Below are positions 34,803 through 45,089 of a stretch of 54,435 nucleotides of DNA, piece by piece. Both the position numbers and the translations under genes were made by a program. Numbering within the stretch: the first letter of the stretch is position 1; each line of letters opens with the position of its first letter. The notes under the pieces were generated by a model, which did no database searches, was not told where the DNA came from, and saw nothing but the letters and a program-made list of their open reading frames with translations. This DNA is from Herpetosiphonaceae bacterium (GTDB lineage Bacteria; Chloroflexota; Chloroflexia; Chloroflexales; Kallotenuaceae), in NCBI GenBank assembly GCA_013821605.1, contig JACDGP010000021.1:1-54435 (forward strand). Direction: 5' to 3'.

Positions 34803-36395
34803 ATGTACCATCGTCAACCTCTGCGTCTTGCCGCCCTGCTGCTCGCTTTGTTCGTACCCGTGCTGCTCGTACACGCTCCGGTTGCTCACGCTGCCGATGC
34901 TCAATGCTTCCAGGAGACGGGCCAGTGTATCAGTGGCCAGTTCCAGAGTTACTGGCAGGCCAATGGCGGGCTGCCGGTCTTCGGCTTTCCCATTACTGCA
35001 TCGGCGAGTGAGATCAACCGCGATACAGGCCAGAGCTATAGCACACAGTGGTTTGAGCGCAACCGCTTCGAAATCCATCCTGAAAATGCGGCACCCTACA
35101 ATGTCTTGCTGGGACGGCTCGGCGATGACCGGCTACGACAAGAAGACCGCGACTGGCGTACCTTTCCCAAGGCCGACCCTAGCTCCCCCCATTATTATGC
35201 CTTAACCGGCCATGCTATCGCGCCACAGTTTTGGAGCTACTGGCGCGGTCATGGCTTAGAACTAGGCGACCCTGCCATTAGCGAACGCGAGTCACTGGCC
35301 TTGTTTGGCCTGCCCCTCTCCGAGCCCGCCATGGAGACGAACTCATCGGGCGATACCGTGCTGACGCAGTGGTTCGAGCGCGCCCGCTTCGAGTACCATC
35401 CCGACAAGCCCGCGCCCTACATCGTTCTGCTCGGTTTGCTGGGTGATGAAATTCGTGCTGCCCGCACACCTCAGATCATTACCAAAACTGCCTCGGTAGC
35501 TCCGCCGGTCGTTGCAGGCCACTACGTCTTCTGGGACGACATTCGCAACCAACCCGCTGGTACTACTGAACTTGTACAGCTGTATGGTCGCGATCTTGAT
35601 ACCAAGACTGAGTTTCTGATCACGCCCACGCCTGGTACCTATGGCAACGTGGCCAGCGATGGTGCCACCCTCGTGTGGGAAGACCCGGTCTTTGGCACCC
35701 AGCACCATGATCGGATCACGGGCTATAACCTGCAGACCAAGCAAACCTTTACGGTCCTTGAAGTCAGTTCACTGAATGTTTTGGGCAGCATAGCCATGAG
35801 CAACGGTGTGCTGTACTACGTCGATAACAGTGCGAGTCATCGTGGTATCTATAGTCGTACATTAGCAACCAATCAAGAACACCAAATCACGCAGGCTATA
35901 GGGAATAACCTTGTGGCCGCTGATGGGACGCTCTTATGGTACGACACCCAAGGGTGCCAGCCGATGCAATGTCCCGAACAAGTTCGTTTACACATGTTCA
36001 AGCTCGATGGCAGCCGTGGTGATACGATCATTGCGCAGCAGGAAGGTGAAGGCCTGCCGAGTGGCTATGGGGTTTCGGGTAACTATATTGCCTGGGCCTT
36101 CTTGCCACCTGCTATCGACTCGCGTGTCCACCTGTATCGCATCAGCGATCAGCAGAACCTTACGCTTTCCCCGGCCAGCAGTTACTTGATTCAGAACGTC
36201 GTCATCAACGGCAATCGTGTTGTGTGGGCGGCCGGACCAGGTACCTGGACGCTGAACGACTACAAGATCGTCGAGGGCTCGACCAGGATACTCGCGCAAG
36301 GTCAAGGTGCAGAAAGACCTTTCGGCATCGCTGAAGGCACAATCTTGGTCTATATGACTGGCCAGAATGAAATATCCATCGTCAATTTGGAGTAA
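34803..36395 (+). CDS. secreted protein with two ETGH repeats and a propeller-like domain
   Basis: A 530-residue exported protein. ATG 34803 follows AAAGGA by six bases and starts a signal peptide (cleavage near AHA-AD, about residue 30). Two repeats (about 33-108 and 130-215) carry CFQETG / YALTGH, GGLPVFGFP / LFGLPLSEP and QWFER.RFE.HP, clearly the same repeat as in the glycosidase-like protein at 197-1969. Residues 225-530 contain repeated short beta blades of the TolB/PQQ-like type (VWEDPV, LLWYDT, YIAWAF, VVWAAG). No catalytic residues were recognised. It is probably a surface-binding protein. Confidence 0.82.
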   Translation: MYHRQPLRLAALLLALFVPVLLVHAPVAHAADAQCFQETGQCISGQFQSYWQANGGLPVFGFPITASASEINRDTGQSYSTQWFERNRFEIHPENAAPYNVLLGRLGDDRLRQEDRDWRTFPKADPSSPHYYALTGHAIAPQFWSYWRGHGLELGDPAISERESLALFGLPLSEPAMETNSSGDTVLTQWFERARFEYHPDKPAPYIVLLGLLGDEIRAARTPQIITKTASVAPPVVAGHYVFWDDIRNQPAGTTELVQLYGRDLDTKTEFLITPTPGTYGNVASDGATLVWEDPVFGTQHHDRITGYNLQTKQTFTVLEVSSLNVLGSIAMSNGVLYYVDNSASHRGIYSRTLATNQEHQITQAIGNNLVAADGTLLWYDTQGCQPMQCPEQVRLHMFKLDGSRGDTIIAQQEGEGLPSGYGVSGNYIAWAFLPPAIDSRVHLYRISDQQNLTLSPASSYLIQNVVINGNRVVWAAGPGTWTLNDYKIVEGSTRILAQGQGAERPFGIAEGTILVYMTGQNEISIVNLE

Positions 36396-36509
36396 CAGGC
36401 GATGAATGAGGGGTAACAACCAGAGCTTGCTGGAGTGAGTTGACATAAAGTATGCTGGGCTTGAGCCACACTCAACCCCAGCTGTTGTTTAAGATGGTGT
36501 GGTAGTTGT

Positions 36510-37886
36510 CTACGGTTTCGCTGCCGTTGCTTGGCCCAGTACAGGCAATGGAATATGCGGCGGCTGCTCGCCTGTCGTCAGCAGCTTGAGTGCCCAGGAG
36601 AGCTGCGAGTCGCTGGTTTTGTCAGGATCAGTAGCCTTGACCTTAGGCAACGGCACCTGGTATCGCTCAGCGTTATCGAAGGGCACATACCAAGTCGGTG
36701 GAATGCCCTTTTTATGGATTTGGTCTTTGTTAGGCGTCAGCCAATGTGCAATCGTAATGCGCGCCGATGAGTCATCATCCAGCTTCGAGACCGTTTGCAC
36801 CGATCCTTTGCCGAAGCTTTTTTCGCCAAGCAGCGTCGCACGTCCTCGATCTCGCAGCGCACCGGCGACGATCTCGGAGGCACTGGCGGAGTTGCTATTG
36901 ATTAGGACGATCATCGGGATGTCGAACGTACTCGGTGCTCCCATCGAACGCTGGACCTCAAACCGTGTTTCAGCCCCGTCGCCGAACTGTTCATACAACG
37001 CCGTACCGTCCTTCAAAAAGCGCCCAAGTACGTTCTGCGCGGTGTCGAGCAATCCGCCCGGATCGTTGCGCAGATCGAGAATGATGCCATGTGGATGCTG
37101 GGGCAGCAGTTGCTTGAGTGCTTTGTCGAGTTGCGCGGTCGTTGTGCCCTCGAACTGCGTGAGTTGAATATAGGCGATATTGCCCTGGAGCATCTTGCTG
37201 TGGATCGTGATCAGCGGAATGGCCTCCCGAACCAGATTGAACTCCAGCGTTTGCTTGGTTGCAGGGCGTGAGATCAAGAGTTTGATGGGTGTGCCACGTG
37301 GACCACGAATCAGCGCAGCAGCTTGTTTTGCCATCCCATCCGCGTCCAGGTTGACCAGCTTTGGCGCAACTTCGGCGTCGTTGATCTTAAGCACGATGTC
37401 GCCAGCTTGCAGCCCTGCTTTCTCAGCCGGTGACCCTTCGACCGGTGCCGTGATCACTAGTTGGCCGTTGTGGAACTCAAGGTATGCCCCGATCCCTTCG
37501 AACTGGCCATCCATTTGCTCGCGTGTTTTCGTCGCTTCTTCCGGCTCTTGAAAAAAGGTGTAATCATCACCTAACGAATGCATCATTGCCGACAATGAAG
37601 CGTACATCATTTTGTGATAATCGAGCGGTTTATCGCGGTAGAAGTGCTGATCGACCAGGTCCCAGGCTTGCCAGTAGATTTCAAAATCTTTGCTGACATT
37701 GTCCGGCGTGGAACGCCGCACTGCACCGGTTGGACCAAGCACCCGCGAAAATGGCAGGTCGGCTCCCCAATAGAGCGCGACGGAAACTCCACTCATAAAG
37801 GCGACGATGCCGACCAGTATCGCCGTGAGCGCACCCCACCAGAAGGCACGCGAGCTACGAACCAAACTGGGTTCCTTGCGAACCAT
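36510..37886 (-). CDS. S41 family C-terminal processing protease
   Basis: A 458-residue CtpA-like protease. It has an N-terminal membrane anchor (about 12-35), a PDZ domain (GIGAYLEFHNG ... PAEKAGLQAGDIVLKIND) and the S41 core. The Ser nucleophile lies in INSNSASASEIVAGAL and the Lys in GEKSFGKGSVQT. It would cleave the C-termini of exported proteins. AGGAG lies eight bases before the ATG. It is transcribed separately from the secreted protein gene it converges on. Confidence 0.92.
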   Translation of the reverse strand: MVRKEPSLVRSSRAFWWGALTAILVGIVAFMSGVSVALYWGADLPFSRVLGPTGAVRRSTPDNVSKDFEIYWQAWDLVDQHFYRDKPLDYHKMMYASLSAMMHSLGDDYTFFQEPEEATKTREQMDGQFEGIGAYLEFHNGQLVITAPVEGSPAEKAGLQAGDIVLKINDAEVAPKLVNLDADGMAKQAAALIRGPRGTPIKLLISRPATKQTLEFNLVREAIPLITIHSKMLQGNIAYIQLTQFEGTTTAQLDKALKQLLPQHPHGIILDLRNDPGGLLDTAQNVLGRFLKDGTALYEQFGDGAETRFEVQRSMGAPSTFDIPMIVLINSNSASASEIVAGALRDRGRATLLGEKSFGKGSVQTVSKLDDDSSARITIAHWLTPNKDQIHKKGIPPTWYVPFDNAERYQVPLPKVKATDPDKTSDSQLSWALKLLTTGEQPPHIPLPVLGQATAAKP

Positions 37887-37939
37887 TGATCAGCTCCTAA
37901 TTTGATGATGATACTACGAATCCGCACCGCTGTGTAGCG

Positions 37940-38719
37940 CTAATCCAGATCGCCTGCGGTATACAGTACCGCCGTAGCCGCTACAAGCGGTGCTGTTTCA
38001 GCGCGGAGCGTGCGTGGTCCTAATGACACGAGCGTGATGCCAGCATTAACGGCAAGATTGTGCTCGTCGTCGCTCCAACCACCTTCTGGACCACTAAAAA
38101 TGGTTGATAACTGAGGTCCGCGCGTCAAACGTGATCGCAGACTTTCAACGCCACTTTTTTCCCACAAGAGCACGGCTTGCTCTGGCTCATGGAGGCTAGT
38201 GCAGACCGGTCCGAAGGCTTGCGGCGGCTGAAGGCTGGGCAACCGTCCCCGCCTGGCTTGTTCCGCTGCCTCACGAATAATGCGCTGCCAGCGCTCCAGC
38301 TTAGCCGGCGTGATTGCATCTGCGCCGCTCAACAGACTACGTTCACACAGCAGTGGCACAAAGCTCCGAATACCCAGTTCGGTGCCCTTCTGTAACACCC
38401 ACTCGAAACGCTCACTGCGTACCAACGCCATATAAAGCGTCAGCTCTAGCTGTGGCTCTCCACCGGCAGCAGCTTGCTCGACGACCGTCCCGCGCACAAC
38501 ATGCTTGTCGATCTGATCGAGCAGCACCGTATACGCTCGGCCCGCGTTATCTAGCAAGGTAATACATTGCTCCGGTTGGAGCCGAAGCACGCTGCCCAGC
38601 TGGTGGACAAGCCCACGGTCAGTCAGCTCAACCACGTCACCATGAATAACGGCAGGATCGACAAAGAAGCGATATGTATTGCTATCGGTTGTCCGTCGGC
38701 TCGGTGCCCGCTTTCCCAT
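37940..38719 (-). CDS. rsmE: 16S rRNA (uracil1498-N3)-methyltransferase
   Basis: About 259 residues of the RsmE/SPOUT family. The trefoil-knot SAM site shows FSGPEGGWSDDE and LGPRTLRAETA. It methylates U1498 of 16S rRNA. Two starts are possible: ATG 38719, used here as closest to the family N-terminus (YRFFVDP), and a TTG at 38785 that overlaps prmA and has GGAG upstream. Last gene of the cysE-cysS-prmA run. Confidence 0.9.
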   Translation of the reverse strand: MGKRAPSRRTTDSNTYRFFVDPAVIHGDVVELTDRGLVHQLGSVLRLQPEQCITLLDNAGRAYTVLLDQIDKHVVRGTVVEQAAAGGEPQLELTLYMALVRSERFEWVLQKGTELGIRSFVPLLCERSLLSGADAITPAKLERWQRIIREAAEQARRGRLPSLQPPQAFGPVCTSLHEPEQAVLLWEKSGVESLRSRLTRGPQLSTIFSGPEGGWSDDEHNLAVNAGITLVSLGPRTLRAETAPLVAATAVLYTAGDLD

Positions 38720-38753
38720 TGGCGCATAGCATACGTGCAGCGCGTGGGCGGCG

Positions 38754-39755
38754 TCAAACGCCGGGCTGGCGATGAACGAGCGCAACCCATTCTCCGGCTT
38801 GCAGGCGCTCCACAGGTTGCAGTCCTACGGACTCAAAGGCTGCGACGACCTCCGCCTCGCGATCTGCGATGATACCGGAGGTCACCAGGAGACCCCCCGG
38901 CTTCAGTGCCTGGGCTAATGATGGCGCCAGCAAGACATGCACGTTTGCCAGGATGTTGGCGGCGATCAGATCTAGTTCGTGGTCAGGTTGGAGGCTGACT
39001 GGACCCTCCGGATGTGTGGCTGCATGCCGCGCCCGAAGCGCGCTACCCCAATCACTGCCCAGCCAATGACCCAGCGACATGCCCGGTCCGAGGCTACCTT
39101 CGACCACCGTTACTGCCCCCTCTACCCCATTGCGCGTGACGTTTTCGGCCGTCGCCTCAACAGCAATCGGATCGTTATCGACCGCTAACACCGGCCCGGC
39201 CCCGCGTTTCGCTAGCCCAATCGCCAGAATACCCGAGCCACAGCCGAGATCGAGGGCATGCTGGCCGGCCTGCACATAACGTTCGAGCAGCACCAGGCAT
39301 AATTGAGTGGTCGGATGCAGACCTGTCCCGAAGGCCATGCCCGGATCGAGTTGCAGGACGACATCACCGGGCAGCGGGTCGTAGGTCAACCAGGAAGGCA
39401 CGATCATCCAGTGCTCGCCGATCCGCCGGATCGGATAATGAACCTTCCAAGCATTCGCCCAGTCCTCTTCAGCCAGCTGCTTGATCTGCAGTGCGCCGAC
39501 CGGACGCATCATCCCCAGTGCCCACAGTCCTTGCTCCACCCGTAGACGCGCGGCCTCGGCATGCTCGTCCGCTGGAACGTAGGTACGCACGCTGACCTTC
39601 TGCGACGTGTCGATGCTATATTCTGGGCCATCCGGCGAGCCAACGAATGGCTGATCGATTGCCACCCCGCTGTTATAGCCGACTTCGGCCAACAACTCCG
39701 AGACCGACTCGACGGCTTCTTGGTCGATCTCAACACTTAACTCTAACCAATCCAA
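38754..39755 (-). CDS. prmA: ribosomal protein L11 methyltransferase
   Basis: A 333-residue class I SAM methyltransferase. The SAM loop is [19 protein letters not shown], and the catalytic-loop motif [11 protein letters not shown] is diagnostic of PrmA. The N-terminal substrate domain ([21 protein letters not shown]) is intact. The start is a TTG with AAAGG upstream. It trimethylates ribosomal protein L11. A prmA-rsmE pair is common in bacteria. Confidence 0.94.
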   Translation of the reverse strand: MDWLELSVEIDQEAVESVSELLAEVGYNSGVAIDQPFVGSPDGPEYSIDTSQKVSVRTYVPADEHAEAARLRVEQGLWALGMMRPVGALQIKQLAEEDWANAWKVHYPIRRIGEHWMIVPSWLTYDPLPGDVVLQLDPGMAFGTGLHPTTQLCLVLLERYVQAGQHALDLGCGSGILAIGLAKRGAGPVLAVDNDPIAVEATAENVTRNGVEGAVTVVEGSLGPGMSLGHWLGSDWGSALRARHAATHPEGPVSLQPDHELDLIAANILANVHVLLAPSLAQALKPGGLLVTSGIIADREAEVVAAFESVGLQPVERLQAGEWVALVHRQPGV

Positions 39756-39797
39756 TAGCTGCTGCCTTTTACGTTACGTGGGGCTTGGCGGCCATAT

Positions 39798-41189
39798 TTA
39801 GCCCCAATGCCAGGTTGTGCCTTGTGGCCCATCTTCGAGCACGACGCCACGCTCGGCTAATTCCTTGCGGACAGTGTCGGCCAGTGCCCATTGTTTGGCT
39901 TTGCGTAGCTCCGTGCGTGTCGTAATCAACAGCTCGATGAACGGTGACGCACCGTGGTCGTCGGCCTCTCCATCTTCAACCAGTTGCAAGCCGAGCACGC
40001 CGGCCAGATCGCGTAGGGTTGCCTGCGCACGCTCGAATGCGTGCCCACCCTGGCCCGCATCACGCGCACTATTGAGCGTACGCACGAGGTCGAACAAGGC
40101 TCCTAGCGCCCCGGCACTATTAAAGTCGTCATCCATCGCCGCTTCGAACCGTCCTTGAGCTTGTTCGGCAGCGGCTGCCAGCATAGTCTCTTGGTCGGTC
40201 GCACTGCCCGTGGCCGGTTTGAGCGCGCCACGTAGCCGGTCAAGCTTGCGTTCATTCTCGGCGACGAGCGCCTCATCATAGGTCAGTGGCGCACGGTAGG
40301 AGGAGCCAAGCACCATCAGCCGCAATACATCCGCCTGATGCGTCGCCAGGAAATCTTTGATCCTGACGATGTTGCCCAGCGACTTCGACATCTTTTCGCC
40401 CCGCAGTTGCAACATGCCATTGTGCATCCAGTAGCGTGCGAAAGTCTCGCCGGTTACGCTTTCGGTCTGCGCGATCTCATTTTCATGATGAGGGAAGATC
40501 AAATCATTACCGCCACCATGAATATCGATCTGCGTCCCCAACGTTGCCAGATTCATGGCCGAGCACTCGATATGCCAGCCGGGACGACCCTCGGACCACG
40601 GTGATGACCACGCCGGTTCGCCGGGCTTAGCCTTTTTCCACAGGGCAAAATCGAGCGGATCGTCTTTGCGCTCGTCGGGGGCAATCCGCGTGCCCGAGCG
40701 CATGTCATCAACGTTCCGTCCCGACAGCTTGCCATAGTCAGGATCGTTCCGCACCCGAAAATACACGTCACCGTCCACCTCATACGCGCTGTTGCGATCC
40801 ACGAGCGCGCCGATCAGGGCGATGATCTCGTCCATCGTTTGGGTAGCGCGTGGATAGCTAGTCGCTGGCTCGACGTTGAGCTCGCGCAGGTGATCATGGA
40901 AGGCGTCAATATACTGCTCGGCCAGGGCAACCGGGTCCCGACCTTGGGCATTAGCCCGGTTAATAATCTTGTCATCGACATCCGTGAAGTTCTGTACGTG
41001 TTGGACGGTGTAGCCGCGATACTCAAGATAACGTCGGACGACGTCAAAGACTAGCGCCGACATAGCATGGCCAATATGAGCATCGTCATAAACCGTCGGG
41101 CCGCAGACATACAGTCGCACCTTGCCCGGCTCGAGCGTCTTAAACGGCTCTTTCTGGTGTGTCAGCGTGTTATAAACTGTCAGTGTCAT
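39798..41189 (-). CDS. cysS: cysteinyl-tRNA synthetase
   Basis: A 463-residue class I synthetase. HIGH is seen in [16 protein letters not shown] in EKMSKSLGN, and the zinc ligands in CGPTVYD, HIECSAM and [13 protein letters not shown] 41189 begins the family N-terminus ([15 protein letters not shown]); the frame extends 15 codons upstream without homology. cysS follows the FGGY kinase gene by about 37 bases. Grouping with cysE joins cysteine synthesis to tRNA charging. Confidence 0.96.
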   Translation of the reverse strand: MTLTVYNTLTHQKEPFKTLEPGKVRLYVCGPTVYDDAHIGHAMSALVFDVVRRYLEYRGYTVQHVQNFTDVDDKIINRANAQGRDPVALAEQYIDAFHDHLRELNVEPATSYPRATQTMDEIIALIGALVDRNSAYEVDGDVYFRVRNDPDYGKLSGRNVDDMRSGTRIAPDERKDDPLDFALWKKAKPGEPAWSSPWSEGRPGWHIECSAMNLATLGTQIDIHGGGNDLIFPHHENEIAQTESVTGETFARYWMHNGMLQLRGEKMSKSLGNIVRIKDFLATHQADVLRLMVLGSSYRAPLTYDEALVAENERKLDRLRGALKPATGSATDQETMLAAAAEQAQGRFEAAMDDDFNSAGALGALFDLVRTLNSARDAGQGGHAFERAQATLRDLAGVLGLQLVEDGEADDHGASPFIELLITTRTELRKAKQWALADTVRKELAERGVVLEDGPQGTTWHWG

Positions 41190-41226
41190 GTTCACCACTC
41201 GCAACGTATTAGGTATTGTATGCCCC

Positions 41227-42792
41227 TCAACCAATCGCTGCCGGATACCCTGTTATCTTCTGGATCTCCTGGTACAACGGCCGGAGTTTGCGATACATAC
41301 CCAGATAGACCTGACGGTACAGCCGGTCGTAGATCGCATGGGCTGCCGGATCGGGTGTGAAGACCCGTTCAACCCGTGTCATCGCACGGACCGCACTCGG
41401 GAAGTCGGGATACAGCTTCAATCCAACCGCCGCATCAATTGCCGCCCCGAGCCCCGATGTCTCATAGGTATGTGCCCGGGCGGTAGGTAGACCGAAAACG
41501 TCGGCGGTCAGTTGCAGAGCGGCATCCGAGCGCGAGCCGCCACCCGAAACGCGCAATTCGGTAATCGTTACGCCGCTCCGCCGCTCGGTTTGTTCCTTGC
41601 CTTCGCGCAAAGAGTACGCGAGCCCTTCCAAAATCGCTCGGTATACATGTGCCCGTGTATGGACGCCGCCAAAGCCAATAATCGCCCCTTTTGCTTCGGG
41701 TCCCGGCGCATTGCCGCTCGGCGACCAGTAGGGCTGCAGCATCAGGCCCAGTGCGCCGGGTGGTACCTGGTTGACCAGTTCGTCAAACAGCTCCTCCGGC
41801 TCGATGCCACGCTCTTCGGCAATCTGCTGTTCGTAATGCGCGAACTGTTGCTTAAACCAGCTGACCATCCAGTAGCCGCGATTAACTGCGATCTCAGGAT
41901 GGTAGCCACCGGGCGTGGCAGCCGGATACGGCGGCACAGGTGGCACAACCTCCAAGTACTTCGGCTGGAGGGTATTAAACGTGGCGGCAGTGCCATAGCT
42001 CAGACAGCCGATCTGCTGGCTCAAACAGCCTACCCCCAGCACCTCACATGCTTTGTCGGCGGCAGCGGCAATGACTGGGAGGCCCACTGGCAGGCCCGTC
42101 CCCCTAGCCGCTTCGGCCGTGAGTACCCCTAAAGGCTGTGCCGGTGGCACCAAGTCAGGCAATAGGCTCCGGTCCATAGGTGCTGCTTGCCAGCGCCAAT
42201 TACCCCGTCCAGCCCAACCCTGCCGCCGCGCATCATAGGGAATATAGCCGACTTGACTGCCGATCGAATCCACGAAGCGCCCGGTGAGCCGGTAACTCAG
42301 GTAGCCGGAGAGCAACAGAAATTTATACGTTTGCTGCCATATCTCAGGTTGGTTAAGGCGAATCCAGTTCGCTTCGGCGTCGGCCTGAAACTGGGCCACG
42401 CGCTCCTCAACACGGCCCAGCTTGAACAGCAACCCCCACCTGCCACGCACCGGTGCGACACCTTTAGCCTGACGCTGATCCAGCCAGATGATCGCGGGAC
42501 GCAGTGGCTGACCGTTGTGGTCAACATTAATCACCGTCCCCCGTTGCGTCGTCAAGGCGACGCCCCGCACAGCACTCGGGGGTATCTCGGTCATGTGCCA
42601 CAGCTGCTGGCAGGCTTGGCACAGCACCTCCCAAAAATACTCGGGACGTTGCTCGGCCCAGCCCGGCTGTACAGCAACATACGGCTCAATGGCGATTCGT
42701 GATCGCGCGACGAGCGTACCGTGCAAATCCCACAGCAGTCCCCGCACACTTTGCGTACCGCAATCAATGGCTAGGATGTGATCTTCGGCCAT
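41227..42792 (-). CDS. FGGY family carbohydrate kinase
   Basis: A 521-residue sugar kinase of the actin-like ATPase fold. The phosphate-1 loop is [17 protein letters not shown], followed by [10 protein letters not shown] and [20 protein letters not shown], both FGGY family motifs. The substrate (a pentulose, hexulose or glycerol-like polyol) cannot be assigned. ATG 42792 has AGGAT upstream and starts 16 bases after cysE. Its place between cysE and cysS has no obvious metabolic reason. Confidence 0.9.
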   Translation of the reverse strand: MAEDHILAIDCGTQSVRGLLWDLHGTLVARSRIAIEPYVAVQPGWAEQRPEYFWEVLCQACQQLWHMTEIPPSAVRGVALTTQRGTVINVDHNGQPLRPAIIWLDQRQAKGVAPVRGRWGLLFKLGRVEERVAQFQADAEANWIRLNQPEIWQQTYKFLLLSGYLSYRLTGRFVDSIGSQVGYIPYDARRQGWAGRGNWRWQAAPMDRSLLPDLVPPAQPLGVLTAEAARGTGLPVGLPVIAAAADKACEVLGVGCLSQQIGCLSYGTAATFNTLQPKYLEVVPPVPPYPAATPGGYHPEIAVNRGYWMVSWFKQQFAHYEQQIAEERGIEPEELFDELVNQVPPGALGLMLQPYWSPSGNAPGPEAKGAIIGFGGVHTRAHVYRAILEGLAYSLREGKEQTERRSGVTITELRVSGGGSRSDAALQLTADVFGLPTARAHTYETSGLGAAIDAAVGLKLYPDFPSAVRAMTRVERVFTPDPAAHAIYDRLYRQVYLGMYRKLRPLYQEIQKITGYPAAIG

Positions 42793-42808
42793 CCTGGCAT
42801 CCTGTATT

Positions 42809-43567
42809 TCAGATGCCCCATCCCGGCCCGCCATCATACCCGTCGCTCTGGTCGAGTGCCAGGAACAGCTCTTCATTCAAAGGCTGCCGTGGGAGTTGGT
42901 GATGCTCACTGTGGTGCTGTGCTGCTTCGGTTTCGAGCTCGTAAAGGCGCTCCTCCATCTCGCAGAGCTTGGTGTGCAGGGATTGCAGCATTGCACCTTC
43001 CGGGTCGGGCATGTGTTCTAATCGACGTGTGGTACCGGTGTGCGGGTCCCGCGTCTGGACGACTCGTGCCGGAATGCCGGTTGCAGTACTATACGGCGGT
43101 ACATCTTTCAGGACCACCGAGCCCGCCCCAATTCTGGCGCCGTCGCCGATCTGAATCGCGCCGAGCACGCTGGCACCCACCCCGACCACGATGTCATTGC
43201 CCAGCGTCGGGTGACGCTTACCGCCTTGCTTCCCCGTGCCGCCCAGTGTCACTTGCTGGTACAGCGTGACATGATCACCGACCTCGGCAGTTTCGCCAAT
43301 AACCACTGCCATGCCGTGATCAATAAAAAACGCCTTCCCAATTCGTGCGCCTGGGTGGATTTCAATGCCGGTCAGCCACCGTGCGATTTGCGACAGCAGC
43401 CGTGGCACAAACGGTATACCTGCGGTCCATAACCGGTGTGATATGCGGTGGAGCACAATGGCATGTAGCCCCGGATACAGCAGAACTTCCCAAATATTGC
43501 GTGCCGCCGGATCAATGCGCTGAATCGCGCGAATATCGGCTCCTAATGTTTCAAGCGCCTGCGCCAT
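42809..43567 (-). CDS. cysE: serine O-acetyltransferase
   Basis: A 252-residue enzyme with the left-handed beta-helix of hexapeptide transferases. The catalytic region is [19 protein letters not shown], and the acyl-CoA side is [14 protein letters not shown]. It forms O-acetylserine for cysteine synthesis. The C-terminal 70 residues after ARVVQ are longer than usual and rich in Glu/His, with a helical look; their role is unknown. GGAGGA lies just before the ATG. Confidence 0.93.
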   Translation of the reverse strand: MAQALETLGADIRAIQRIDPAARNIWEVLLYPGLHAIVLHRISHRLWTAGIPFVPRLLSQIARWLTGIEIHPGARIGKAFFIDHGMAVVIGETAEVGDHVTLYQQVTLGGTGKQGGKRHPTLGNDIVVGVGASVLGAIQIGDGARIGAGSVVLKDVPPYSTATGIPARVVQTRDPHTGTTRRLEHMPDPEGAMLQSLHTKLCEMEERLYELETEAAQHHSEHHQLPRQPLNEELFLALDQSDGYDGGPGWGI

Positions 43568-43623
43568 ACCGTCCTCCTCTTCCTTTAGCTACGAAACCGT
43601 CGAAATCAACGAATCACATGTGC

Positions 43624-43648
43624 AGGGAGTGCCTCAGCGACACTCCCT
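43624..43648. terminator. stem-loop between cysE and fmdB
   Basis: A perfect 8-bp stem (AGGGAGTG with CACTCCCT) with a 9-base loop, downstream of fmdB. It lacks a T-tract. Confidence 0.4.
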
Positions 43649-43723
43649 AACGACAAAGTGCTTCGCTGTTCCCGGCTCGTTGTGCCCGGAAGAAGGGAAT
43701 CTCAAAGTGGCGAGCGCTCAGCG

Positions 43724-44104
43724 TCATTCGGCGTTGGCAGCTGGCTTAGTAGCGGGCGCAGCCGGTTTGGTGGCTGTATCTGCTTTCGGTGTATCCGATT
43801 TAGGAGCATCCGCTTTGCCAGTATCGCCCTCTTTCTTTGGCGTGGCTTCGGTCCCCTCACTGCCTGACTTCCCGTCGCCGGCCTCCGCCGTCTCCTTTTT
43901 GGCGCCGTTGCCGTTGCCCGCTCGCTCAGCACGCGAGTCGGTGCTATACCAGCCCGTTCCTTTGAAGACGATCCCGGCCGGCTGAAAGATACGCCGTATC
44001 CGTGCCCCGCATTCCGGGCAAGTAACCAGCGCCGCATCCTGGAATTTTTGAATTTGTTCGAACCCGTGGCCGCAAGCATCGCAGCCGTACACATACGTTG
44101 GCAT
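43724..44104 (-). CDS. FmdB-type zinc ribbon protein with low-complexity tail
   Basis: A 126-residue protein. The N-terminal ribbon is MPTYVYGCDACGHGFEQ ... CPECG, the FmdB/CxxC_CxxC_SSSS regulatory family, and GIVFKGTGWY follows as expected. Residues 60-126 are a disordered Lys/Ala/Glu/Pro-rich tail. The function is unknown; some relatives sit in amidase and formamide operons. A good promoter stands upstream (44146-44174). Confidence 0.88.
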   Translation of the reverse strand: MPTYVYGCDACGHGFEQIQKFQDAALVTCPECGARIRRIFQPAGIVFKGTGWYSTDSRAERAGNGNGAKKETAEAGDGKSGSEGTEATPKKEGDTGKADAPKSDTPKADTATKPAAPATKPAANAE

Positions 44105-44145
44105 AAGTTTGTATTAGCTCGCTTTTCCCGATGATTTACTTGGTA

Positions 44146-44174
44146 ATTTTACCTTGCTTCCCCCACAGCCGCAA
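44146..44174 (-). promoter_or_regulatory. promoter of fmdB
   Basis: Minus-strand TTGCGG (44169-44174), a 17-base spacer and TAAAAT (44146-44151), giving a start about 35 bases before the ATG. The rest of 44175-44362 shows only minor palindromes. Confidence 0.6.
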
Positions 44175-44362
44175 ACGGGCTGGCAGAAAAGAATCTGCTG
44201 CAAGCAGGTCGGGCAGGGCAAGCCCTGGGCAGCGGCTTTCTAGGGCGGGCTTTTATCCCATGGTAGCAGAGCAAACGCAAATTATGTGAAACTTTGTACA
44301 AGCGAGGTCACATGCGCTCACTCATGCTTGTGATTACGTCGTTCAGCTACGATAGTCTTCTC

Positions 44363-44688
44363 TCATATAGGCAATGCTAACAGGCTGTTGATCCATTCTT
44401 CAGCTGCCGATGCTGCCCAGACCAGTATTAACTCTTCAATCGCCACTCGCACATCAGTCTTCTGCCCAATGATGAACAGGCCGGGACTGGTCGCCGTGGC
44501 ATTGTCTTCCGATCATGTGAAACCAGCACTCTTCCTTGGCTTGCTGCATAGGCCAGTACATCCGGATCAGCCATACTTGACAAGCTAGCTTCGTCTGCCG
44601 TTTGAAAGTCAATCAACGCCTCACGACGTCGAATACCTGAAACGATGTCCACGTTCAGATCGGCATCCGCTTGAAAGCGTATTTTCAA
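44363..44688 (-). pseudogene. DUF5615 (PIN-like) toxin gene, frameshifted by internal deletion
   Basis: The first part, MKIRFQADADLN ... GRVLVSHDRKTMPR, is a normal DUF5615 start with the acidic PIN-like residues (D9, then HD). After PR the frame is lost. The expected C-terminus is still readable in another frame: SPGLFIIGQKTDVR, then AIEELILVWAASAAEEW, ending at a TGA at 44363-44365. About nine to ten residues (the usual H.-.EF-.-RQ segment) are missing at the junction. The gene overlaps its DUF433 partner by four bases, the normal layout of this toxin-antitoxin type. So the toxin is inactivated and the antitoxin is left intact. Confidence 0.85.
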
Positions 44689-45035
44689 AGGACGCTCGTT
44701 TCGTCATGTTTGTGTGCTGCTTCAAGACGATCATACAACCCGGGCTTTGTGTTACGGAGTTCGGCGTGTACAGCCTCGCGCAGTGTGTCAAATTCAACTT
44801 CACCTTGCCGCAGGTAGTCGTTGATTGCTTGTTTGTTGGCAAGGTAATACGCAATGGTGCCGTAAACATGTTCAAGTGTCAGCGATGGGAACGAGCGCAC
44901 AATCGACTCCGGCGCAGCCCCACGCTGAAAGGCATACACCACAGAATCGAGCGAAATGCGGGTGCCACGAATCCAGTAGCCCTCATCATGCTGTTCAATA
45001 TATTCTTTACAATGTCGGCCCATATATAGCATCAT
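44685..45035 (-). CDS. DUF433 antitoxin-like protein
   Basis: A 116-residue protein with the DUF433 helix-turn-helix core (YWIRGTRISLDSVVYAFQRGAAPESIVRSFPSL; quoted in part: GTRISLDSVVYAF). It is the usual antitoxin of DUF5615 toxins. ATG 45035 is taken as start because a -10 box ends eight bases before it, which would give a leaderless mRNA; ATG 45023 is the alternative. The open frame reaches 45155 but overlaps an HsdR remnant. Its toxin partner is broken. Confidence 0.82.
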   Translation of the reverse strand: MMLYMGRHCKEYIEQHDEGYWIRGTRISLDSVVYAFQRGAAPESIVRSFPSLTLEHVYGTIAYYLANKQAINDYLRQGEVEFDTLREAVHAELRNTKPGLYDRLEAAHKHDETSVL

Positions 45036-45042
45036 AGGCTGC

Positions 45043-45051
45043 ACTATACCA
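45043..45051 (-). promoter_or_regulatory. extended -10 promoter for a leaderless DUF433 transcript
   Basis: Minus-strand TGG-TATAGT, then seven bases, then ATG 45035. No ribosome-binding sequence is seen. Confidence 0.5.
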
Positions 45052-45089
45052 TAACCAACATGCATAATACGGGTGCCCGTCAAAGTTTT

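Noticed and set aside
44175-44362. Possible riboswitch or small RNA before fmdB
   Set aside because: Only short unrelated palindromes; no known aptamer pattern, and it lies mostly upstream of the predicted promoter.
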